Part shown: in pieces, positions 1 through 6,111 of the stretch | How the letters are laid out: each line of letters starts with the position of its first letter | Position numbering within the stretch: the first letter of the stretch is position 1 | DNA from: an uncultured Eggerthellaceae bacterium | GTDB taxonomy: Bacteria; Actinomycetota; Coriobacteriia; Coriobacteriales; Eggerthellaceae | Direction: 5' to 3' | Assembly: GCA_949450265.1 (NCBI GenBank) | Contig: CASTMW010000027.1 | Location: 1 to 15,056, forward strand | DNA length: 15,056 nucleotides | Notes under the pieces: generated by a model | Database searches by the model: none | Told to the model about the DNA's origin: nothing | Seen by the model: only the letters and a program-made list of their open reading frames with translations | Program-made: the position numbers and the translations under genes

Positions 1-626
1 GCCTCCAAAAACGTAGTAACGGCCGGGTGCAGGCCCGCCTCCTGCGCATACGTGTGCCACGCCGCATAGTCGGGTTGCACGTCCATCTCGCGCAGACGGT
101 CCAGCGTCACGATGTCGAACTCGTGCACGCTGCGGTTGTACTCGGGCGGGTTGCCCGCGCACACCACCACCCAGCCCGCAGGCACTTTATGCTTGCCGAA
201 CGTCTTGAACTGCAAGAATTGCAGCATGGACGGGTAGAGCGTCTCGGACACGCAGTTGATCTCGTCCAGGAACAGAATGCCCTGGCGAAGCCCGGTGCGC
301 TCCATGTAGTCGTACACCGCCGCCACGATCTCGCTCATGGTGTACTCGGATGTCTCGAACGAGGTGCCATCGAATTCGCGGTGCTCGATGCGCGGCAGGC
401 CCAGCGCGCTCTGGCGCGTATGGTGGGTCATGGAATACGACACCAGCCCGATGCCCAGCTCGCGCGCCACCTGCTCCATGATGGCCGTCTTGCCGATGCC
501 CGGCGCGCCCAACAGAAACACCGGCCGCTGATGCACCGGTGCGATAGCGAACACACCTGCCTCATCCCGCTGAAGGTATGCCTCAACGGTGTCCTTGACC
601 TGCTGTTTCGCTTGCGTGATGTTCAT
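1..626 (-). CDS. MoxR-type AAA+ ATPase, partial (C-terminus beyond window)
   Basis: My translation of the minus strand from ATG 626-624 stays open to the left edge (208 full codons). It is a MoxR/AAA_5-type ATPase: Walker A GAPGIGKT at residues 40-47, Walker B ILFLDE at 117-122, a sensor-1 Asn in AGNPP near 159, and a conserved DRLRE near 176-180 where the sensor/arginine region follows. MoxR ATPases use ATP hydrolysis to remodel partner proteins or insert cofactors, usually with a VWA-domain partner. Here the ATG overlaps the TGA of the VWA gene as ATGA (626-623), which implies translational coupling. A GAAAGGG stretch precedes the start. The lid domain lies outside the window. A long open frame on the other strand (27-782) is a shadow of this gene. 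Confidence 0.93.
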   Translation of the reverse strand, partial: MNITQAKQQVKDTVEAYLQRDEAGVFAIAPVHQRPVFLLGAPGIGKTAIMEQVARELGIGLVSYSMTHHTRQSALGLPRIEHREFDGTSFETSEYTMSEIVAAVYDYMERTGLRQGILFLDEINCVSETLYPSMLQFLQFKTFGKHKVPAGWVVVCAGNPPEYNRSVHEFDIVTLDRLREMDVQPDYAAWHTYAQEAGLHPAVTTFLE

Positions 627-2332
627 GGTCGCACCCTTTCCAACGAGGTTTCGTCTATCATCAGCTTGATGGCCCACGGAGGCACCGGGGGCGTTTCACG
701 CGCTTCGTCCTCCAAGAACACGAATGCGGCGTCGAAGTCGGGGGCAGCATCAGGAAAGGTGCCCAGCCCATCGGTGAAGTAGATCAGTCCGCGCAGGTCG
801 GCCAGCTTCCCATCCTCGCGCATGCCGCGCACATAGTCGAACACCGGGCGGAAGTCGGTGCCGCCGAAGCCCCGCACGGTGAAGCCCTCCATCAGCGTAT
901 CCACGTCCGCCAGATCGCGGATCACCGTGTCCTGCTGCAGGCGCGAGTCGCACTGCACCACGTGGATGTTCACGTCGCGCACGAAATCGTCAGCGCCCTT
1001 CAAGATGTCGAAGGTGTGCTGCACGAAGCGACGCACCAGATCCCCGCTGACCGACTCCGATGTGTCAATGGCGATCACCAGGTCGCGGATGCGCTCGGTG
1101 TCCTTGTATTCCAGCGGCTCCACCAGCGGCATGTTGCCGTACAGCTCCATGCCATAGGTGTAGTACACGTAGTCAAACTCGTCCGGGTTCACCAGCATCT
1201 GTTCGTTGCGCACCATGAACTGCCGCAGCAGGTCAGCGTAGTCGTAGCGCGGGCGATTCGCCACGGCCAGATTCTGCATGAACGCGCTAGCCTCGTTGCC
1301 CCATTCCCGGCTGAACGTACTCAGGTTCATCTGGATCTGCTTGCTGATGTCCTCCCAGTCGCGCTGGGCGTTCGCATTGTCAGCATTCACGTCATCGTCA
1401 TCGTTCGCGTCATCATCGGCATCGTCCCTATCGGGGGTGCCATGAAAGCGTCCGAGCGGGTCTGAACCGTGCTGCTCGTGGCGCGGCTGATCGTCCTGTG
1501 CGGCCTGCGCGTCGTCTTCGCCGCCGCCATCGGTGCCCGTGCCCGCATCGGTATCGGCAGCTTCCGCATCCGCGTCGACATCATGCGGCATCTGCTCGCG
1601 CATGCTCTGGGGCATCTGGCGCGCATCCAGCGTATCATCCAGCGAAGAAGCAGCATCGCCTTCAGCGTCCCCCTCCGGGGCTTCCTCGGGCGCATAGCCG
1701 TCAGGCATCCCATTATCGCCCTTGTCGTTACCGTCGGCCATAGCGGGCCACGCCGCATGCTCGTCGCGCTCGAACAGCGCATGCCACTCGTTCAGCGTGC
1801 TGCGCCCCAACCCGCGATACTGCTGCCCGTCCGGCGTTTCCACCAGTCCGTGCACCAGCGCATACACCTTACCTGGCAGCAAAGCCCCCGCCAGCAGGCG
1901 CATCGTGTCCAGCGCTTCCTTGCGAGCCGCATCTTCGGCACTCGGGAATCGTCCGGCGCAAAGGTCCATGGCTACGCTCTCCACGATGACATCGCAGGTC
2001 AGGCTCCACGCTTCGCGGTCCTTATGGTCGCGATCGTAAGGATGGCGGAAGATGCAATGCAGCACCATGTGCAAGTAATCGCGCATCGATTCGTCCATGG
2101 ACTGCCGGAAGCGACCCAGTACGCGTGGCGGGTCCATGGCCACGATGCGCCCGTTGGTGGCCAGCGGATACGCCGCACCCGCGCGCACGGGCGTCAGGTC
2201 CATGCGCCACAGAGCAAGGTCAAGGAAGCGGAACTTCAGCATCAGCTGCACCCGGCATTCCTCGATCACATCGACAGCCAGCGCATCCTCTTCCGCGCGT
2301 CGCCGCAGCTTCTCGTCCATCATCTCAGCCAT
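623..2332 (-). CDS. DUF2201-type protein: degenerate metallopeptidase-like N-domain plus C-terminal VWA domain
   Basis: This 569-aa soluble protein has three parts. Residues 15-190 resemble the DUF2201 putative metallopeptidase domain, but the HExxH site reads HMVLH at 88-92, followed by H97, so the catalytic Glu is Met. Residues 198-325 are a very acidic Asp/Ala/Gly linker with Asp runs near 302-316. Residues 415-560 form a VWA-like domain with a complete metal site: DTSES (D423, S425, S427), T492 and D521. Such proteins pair with MoxR ATPases as substrate adaptor or effector. The start follows AGGAGG (7-base spacing) that overlaps the TAG stop of the LRR gene 11 bp upstream. Its stop overlaps the MoxR start. 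The family is clear; the cellular target is unknown. Confidence 0.9.
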   Translation of the reverse strand: MAEMMDEKLRRRAEEDALAVDVIEECRVQLMLKFRFLDLALWRMDLTPVRAGAAYPLATNGRIVAMDPPRVLGRFRQSMDESMRDYLHMVLHCIFRHPYDRDHKDREAWSLTCDVIVESVAMDLCAGRFPSAEDAARKEALDTMRLLAGALLPGKVYALVHGLVETPDGQQYRGLGRSTLNEWHALFERDEHAAWPAMADGNDKGDNGMPDGYAPEEAPEGDAEGDAASSLDDTLDARQMPQSMREQMPHDVDADAEAADTDAGTGTDGGGEDDAQAAQDDQPRHEQHGSDPLGRFHGTPDRDDADDDANDDDDVNADNANAQRDWEDISKQIQMNLSTFSREWGNEASAFMQNLAVANRPRYDYADLLRQFMVRNEQMLVNPDEFDYVYYTYGMELYGNMPLVEPLEYKDTERIRDLVIAIDTSESVSGDLVRRFVQHTFDILKGADDFVRDVNIHVVQCDSRLQQDTVIRDLADVDTLMEGFTVRGFGGTDFRPVFDYVRGMREDGKLADLRGLIYFTDGLGTFPDAAPDFDAAFVFLEDEARETPPVPPWAIKLMIDETSLERVRP

Positions 2333-2343
2333 GCCGCCGCCTC

Positions 2344-4677
2344 CTACAGCGTGAAGTCCAGCGACACATGCCCGAAGGCGCGCCGCCGCACTTCCAGCAA
2401 GTATCCGGTCATGGCAGCATCTTGCACGCGTCCCACCTGCTCGATCAGCCGGTCGATGTTGTCCTCATGCACGAAGCCCAGCTCGACCAAGGCATCCACT
2501 GCCGCCCGGTCGTCTCGCCTCGCCACCGCCACGCACACGTCATCCAGATGTTGCCGCACCACGCGCTCAAGGATCTGCCGATTCACATCCGTCAGGAACA
2601 CCGGATCACGCAAGCGCTCCATGATGCGCACCACCTGCTCGTACAGGTCAAGCGCGCCGCCACCCAACACAGCGTCGAAACTGCTTGCATTCGCGATGGC
2701 GTTATCGTAGTGCTCCAACAAGCCCTGCACACTCACGGCAGCCTGCGTGGTGAAGGCCACAAATTGCTGGTGCTGCCCTCGATCGGTATCGGGAAACCTG
2801 ATCTCGAACGCATCATGGCCTTCCAACGGCTCCTCCATCTCGATGCGCACCGTTTCCACCAAACGATCAACAGCAAGCGCGCGAATGCCAATATCCGCCA
2901 GAGCGCTGCTCATATGCAGGCTGCGCAGATTGCGTGCGCCACTGAATGCATACGGCGCTACCGATGTCGCATCCGCAGGAATGCGCACGTTGGATTGCTC
3001 GTCCAGGTAATGCACGACGCGCCGCTGCCCAGGTGCCACCGTCTCCAGCAGCAGGCCGTCCTCAACGCAAAAGCGTTCGTTGCCAGCATCCACATGGATC
3101 TGCCGCAAACTGGTGGGCGCGCGCCCACTGTGAGCACCCTGCGTGACCAGCGCCATAATGCCAATATGCTCAAGGTGCGCCGGGAGCGAAAGGGCCTCCA
3201 GTTCCGCGTCCAGGAATGCCTCGGCCCCGATCCGCTGCAGACCGCATCCCAGCCGCACCCGGCGCAGATTGCAACACCCCTTGAACGCCGCTTCCTCGAT
3301 CTGGATAACGCTATCGGGAAGCTCCACCGTTTCGATCCCTTTATGGTTCAGCAGCGCCCGCGCATCCACGCTGACCACGCCGTCTGGCACGCGCAATTCA
3401 CGTGCCTCTGGATCGACCATCCATTCCAGATGCAATCCATCCGCGCATTCGCGCAGCAGCGCACCCTGATCGTCGATATGCAGACTACCGCCTTCCTCCA
3501 CAACGAGCGTCGCATCTTCGCCCGCATAGCGAATGAGCGTATCGGCTGCTACCGGATGCCCGATCCACTCGGTTGAAGATGGCAGCACCAGCCGATCAAT
3601 TGCCGTGCGCGTGAAAGCATGCTCACCCACGCCAATCAGCCCTGCATTGAGATGCACCTCACAAAGGGATGCACAGTCGAAGAACGCACGCTCCAGAATG
3701 GTGCGCAGACGTTGCGGTGCCGCGAACGACCGCAACGATGTGTGCGCAAAAGCATGCTCACCGATAGCGGTGATGCCGTCGGAAAGCACGACATCCCGAA
3801 GCTCCGTCATGCCGTCGAACGCCTTACGTCCAATCGCTGTGCACTCCGCAGCAACGGTATACGCCGATGTACGAACTGCGGCCGCCATCAGTCTCGTACG
3901 GCCTTTCGCATACACGGCAACACCGTCTGTCTCAAGATACGGATTAGTGGGATCCACTTCGATCGTTCGCAGATGACCTCGAGAGAAGGTACCTGGGTAA
4001 ATGTCCTTCGTTCCTGCACCGATGCGTAGTCGACGAATGTTCGGTGCATCAAAGACATTGGGCATCAAACGATCCAACTGACCAGGCAACTCCAGCTCTT
4101 CCAGAGCATTGCAATTGCGAAACCAACCAGAATCGTACGTTGGCACTTCGCGTGGGAGCACCGCACGACGCAGCGCCGTACAATTACGGAACGCACAATA
4201 ACCTATAGAGAGCACCGAATTGGGTACCTGGACCGACACGATAGTGGACAGATGCGCGCAGGCGTCATCCGCAAGGGCCACCACCGGCAGCCCTTCTAAA
4301 GCAGCGGGCACGATCAGGTGATCGCATGCAGGATGACAGCCGATGATCTGCACCTCAACGCCATCTAGTATCACATAACGCCATCGCGTACCGTTCGCAT
4401 CCAGCCCTTCGCGCGGCGCAGAGGCGCGCGCGGCCTCGATAGCTCTCGCATGGTCAAGAACCAGCTTACGCTGGCGCAAGCGCTCTTCGGATTCCTCCGC
4501 CTTATCGAGCGCTTGCGTGATATCGCCCATCAGAGTGGGCGAGAAGCCGCCGAAACAGACATCAAGCCCACTGAGATCAACGCCTAGACTGACACCCATC
4601 TCTTGCCTTCTGTCGGATATGGGGATATTCGGTTTGGGTATGTTCCCCAAAAGCGCATCCATTGCGCCACGTATCAT
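2344..4677 (-). CDS. Intracellular BspA-type leucine-rich-repeat protein
   Basis: This 777-aa protein has no signal peptide or membrane segment. Residues 1-95 hold a short Pro-rich start and a charged helix (54-85). Residues about 118-372 and 392-610 are two blocks of BspA/LRR_5 repeats with recurrent SIGxxAFxNCxxL-like units (examples near 157-169, 281-293, 303-310, 458-471, 481-488, 572-584). A non-repeat insertion near 375-425 separates the blocks. Residues 645-767 are a helical C-terminal domain I do not recognise. BspA-type LRRs bind proteins, and most known ones are surface proteins. A cytoplasmic copy in an AAA+/VWA operon suggests a recognition or scaffold subunit, by inference. The ATG at 4677 follows AGGAC; ATG at residue 6 has no better site. 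Confidence 0.88.
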   Translation of the reverse strand: MIRGAMDALLGNIPKPNIPISDRRQEMGVSLGVDLSGLDVCFGGFSPTLMGDITQALDKAEESEERLRQRKLVLDHARAIEAARASAPREGLDANGTRWRYVILDGVEVQIIGCHPACDHLIVPAALEGLPVVALADDACAHLSTIVSVQVPNSVLSIGYCAFRNCTALRRAVLPREVPTYDSGWFRNCNALEELELPGQLDRLMPNVFDAPNIRRLRIGAGTKDIYPGTFSRGHLRTIEVDPTNPYLETDGVAVYAKGRTRLMAAAVRTSAYTVAAECTAIGRKAFDGMTELRDVVLSDGITAIGEHAFAHTSLRSFAAPQRLRTILERAFFDCASLCEVHLNAGLIGVGEHAFTRTAIDRLVLPSSTEWIGHPVAADTLIRYAGEDATLVVEEGGSLHIDDQGALLRECADGLHLEWMVDPEARELRVPDGVVSVDARALLNHKGIETVELPDSVIQIEEAAFKGCCNLRRVRLGCGLQRIGAEAFLDAELEALSLPAHLEHIGIMALVTQGAHSGRAPTSLRQIHVDAGNERFCVEDGLLLETVAPGQRRVVHYLDEQSNVRIPADATSVAPYAFSGARNLRSLHMSSALADIGIRALAVDRLVETVRIEMEEPLEGHDAFEIRFPDTDRGQHQQFVAFTTQAAVSVQGLLEHYDNAIANASSFDAVLGGGALDLYEQVVRIMERLRDPVFLTDVNRQILERVVRQHLDDVCVAVARRDDRAAVDALVELGFVHEDNIDRLIEQVGRVQDAAMTGYLLEVRRRAFGHVSLDFTL

Positions 4678-4737
4678 CTTTGTCCTGCCGCACTCATCAC
4701 GCGCCGATCACGCAGCGCACTCCCATGCGACTCGAGC

Positions 4738-5085
4738 TTAATTATTGACAGGAGTGCTCCCCCACGGCGCGCCCGCAGGATTCAGCTTGCGGCGCGGCGA
4801 CAGCTCATCCTGATGGATGATGCAATAGCGAATGCCCTTCAGCGTTACGTACAAGCACGCGATCTCGTGCTTGGTGCCATGGTTGAACACTTCATACGTC
4901 AGGTATTCACGATCGATCATGGGCTGATAAACAGGGCTATCCACCACTTTTTCCAGCAGCATGTTCGTAGATTCGCGCCCCAGTTCGTCCTGCTTTAACG
5001 TGATGTTGTACAGGATATCCTCCTGCTCGGGGGTCAAACGCCCCAGTTCCTCTATCTCGGCCAGGATCTCCGCTTCGGTTGCCAT
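4738..5085 (-). CDS. Hypothetical protein, first gene of the LRR/VWA/MoxR operon
   Basis: This is a 115-aa soluble protein that I do not recognise. The first 35 residues are acidic and helical (ILAEIEELGRLTPEQEDILY). The middle, about 50-95, looks like mixed alpha/beta with two cysteines (near 77 and 88). The tail is Pro/Gly-rich. The ATG at 5085 follows GGAGGTG at good spacing and has an extended -10 promoter 36 bases upstream. The next gene starts 60 bp downstream with no visible terminator between, so it probably leads the operon. Good ribosome site, promoter and GC-rich third positions support a real gene; no function is assigned. Confidence 0.82.
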   Translation of the reverse strand: MATEAEILAEIEELGRLTPEQEDILYNITLKQDELGRESTNMLLEKVVDSPVYQPMIDREYLTYEVFNHGTKHEIACLYVTLKGIRYCIIHQDELSPRRKLNPAGAPWGSTPVNN

Positions 5086-5120
5086 ATACGCACCTCCATG
5101 TCAGCGTATTGTTTTTTGCG

Positions 5121-5126
5121 ATTATA
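5121..5126 (-). promoter_or_regulatory. Extended -10 promoter for the 115-aa gene and downstream operon
   Basis: The minus strand reads TGG-TATAAT, a perfect -10 with the extended TGn element. No good -35 lies 17 bases upstream (only CTCAAC-like), which fits an extended -10 promoter. Predicted transcription start is near 5114, giving a leader of about 29 bases to the ATG at 5085. The sequence around it is AT-richer than the flanking genes. Confidence 0.6.
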
Positions 5127-5322
5127 CCAGCCAAAAGGCATGTTGAGCGGCCCACATGCAAATTGCGCAATCAGCTGTACGGGTGCTTGCAGCAACATAG
5201 GCAATCGGGCATTCACAGCAATACGAGTAACAATACGAGAGACAGCGCACGCAATGCCCTATGACACGGACGAATGCTGGGTCCAAACTATAGCCCTACA
5301 AGCATTCCTCCACGCATATCCC

Positions 5323-5359
5323 AAAAGCAAAAAAGACCCGGATGCAATGCATCCGGGTC
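5323..5359 (-). terminator. Rho-independent terminator of the molybdoenzyme operon
   Basis: A perfect 12-bp inverted repeat (5335-5346 GACCCGGATGCA and 5348-5359 TGCATCCGGGTC) is separated by one base. In RNA the inner pairs would open to a small loop. On the minus strand it is followed by six T, GC, then four T (5334-5323). It begins 25 bases after the stop of the 84-aa gene, so it closes that operon. Confidence 0.88.
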
Positions 5360-5384
5360 CTACAGCTTTGAGCACGCGAAGCGC

Positions 5385-5639
5385 TTACACGCCCTGATAG
5401 CCCTTGGACGGATCGCTGTCACCAGCTTCGTTGCCGGTGCGCTTCGTGGAGGTGTAGCCACCCCATGCGCGAGCGATGTACTTGTCCTTCACCCAGAAGA
5501 TCTGAGCCTTCATCAGGTCAGGAGCGGTCACGCCACACTCAGCCAGCGCCTCATCCTTGGACTTGCCAGCAGCGATAAGCTCGTTCAGCTTGTCGGCGGC
5601 CTCGTTTGCGGGCATCGCCAAAAACTCTTCTTTGGTCAT
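5385..5639 (-). CDS. Small unknown protein, third gene of the molybdoenzyme operon
   Basis: This 84-aa protein has no membrane segment and one cysteine (C35). Residues 12-58 look like three short helices; DEALAECGVTAPDLMKAQ at 29-46 has the spacing of a helix-turn-helix, but that is only an impression. The tail (62-84) is polar and Gly/Ser/Lys-rich, probably disordered. It has a very strong ribosome site (AGGAGG, 5 bases before ATG 5639). It lies 91 bp after the small enzyme subunit and 25 bases before the terminator, so it is the last gene of the operon, perhaps also read from an internal promoter. I do not recognise it; candidates are a third subunit, a dedicated chaperone or a small regulator. 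Confidence 0.85.
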   Translation of the reverse strand: MTKEEFLAMPANEAADKLNELIAAGKSKDEALAECGVTAPDLMKAQIFWVKDKYIARAWGGYTSTKRTGNEAGDSDPSKGYQGV

Positions 5640-5664
5640 CTTGACCTCCTACGGTCTTCAATGC

Positions 5665-5711
5665 GGTACCTTCGACTTCAGATTATATTTCAAACGTCAG
5701 CCGAAGGTACC
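5665..5711 (-). promoter_or_regulatory. Inverted repeat enclosing a TATAAT, between small subunit and 84-aa gene
   Basis: Perfect 10-bp arms GGTACCTTCG (5665-5674) and CGAAGGTACC (5702-5711) surround a 27-base AT-rich loop. The loop carries TATAAT on the minus strand (5687-5682), about 43 bases before the ATG at 5639. No clear -35 is seen. It may be an internal promoter whose start region is covered by the repeat, or an mRNA hairpin that sets the ratio of the last gene to the first two. It lacks a T-run, so it is not a typical terminator. Confidence 0.5.
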
Positions 5712-5730
5712 AGTCAATGCCTAGAGAACT

Positions 5731-6087
5731 TTAGAGCTGGAACAGGACCATCGGGCGGTCGAACTCCGCCATCTTGGCCTGCATCTCTTCGAGAGTGCCG
5801 TAGTACATAGAGGCAGACTCTTCAACCTGGACAGCCAGGGGACGCTGACCGGCCTTGTCGCCGTTGGTTCCCCAGTGCTCGGAGAAGATGGACGTCGGGC
5901 AGGGGATGTAGAACCATTCCCAAGCGTCGCCGTCGTTGCCGTCACCCTTCTTGAAGGGGCCGACCTGAACCTCTTTGATACCCCACTGCTCGAGAGGAAG
6001 GCCGAGTTCTTCCTTGCAGGCGATCTCAGCCGCATGGTTGCCAGAGAAGTACGTGTAATCAACCAGCAATGCGTATTTCTGTGCCAT
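5731..6087 (-). CDS. Cluster-less ferredoxin-like small subunit of the Mo/W enzyme
   Basis: This 118-aa cytoplasmic protein is full length for the DmsB-like small subunits with two 4Fe-4S clusters that pair with DMSO-reductase-family catalytic subunits. The scaffold is intact: LLVDY near 7-11, IACKEELGLP at 22-31, QWGIK at 34-38, YIPxPT at 60-65, MYYGTLEEM at 94-102 and a terminal MVLF. The metal ligands are not. At the first CxxCxxCxxxC (14, 17, 20, 24) it has F, N, A and C. In the second set it has F68, H71 (or W72), A85 and E89. Only C24 remains; C63 is extra. It should therefore bind no Fe-S cluster and act structurally. GGAAG precedes the ATG; it lies 24 bp after the large subunit. The fold assignment rests on my recall of the family motif. 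Confidence 0.87.
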   Translation of the reverse strand: MAQKYALLVDYTYFSGNHAAEIACKEELGLPLEQWGIKEVQVGPFKKGDGNDGDAWEWFYIPCPTSIFSEHWGTNGDKAGQRPLAVQVEESASMYYGTLEEMQAKMAEFDRPMVLFQL

Positions 6088-6111
6088 TTAATTTCACTTC
6101 CTTTCGAAGGG

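Noticed and set aside
27..782. A 251-codon plus-strand frame at the left edge
   Set aside because: The opposite strand encodes a MoxR ATPase with intact Walker A, Walker B and sensor motifs across the same bases.
1469..2710. A 413-codon plus-strand frame, and a related frame at 2125-3576
   Set aside because: Both are antisense to the VWA and LRR genes, with no ribosome site or domain; they are GC-bias shadows.
5254..5397. A small plus-strand frame from ATG 5254
   Set aside because: It runs through the terminator hairpin and into the end of the 84-aa gene, and has no good ribosome site.
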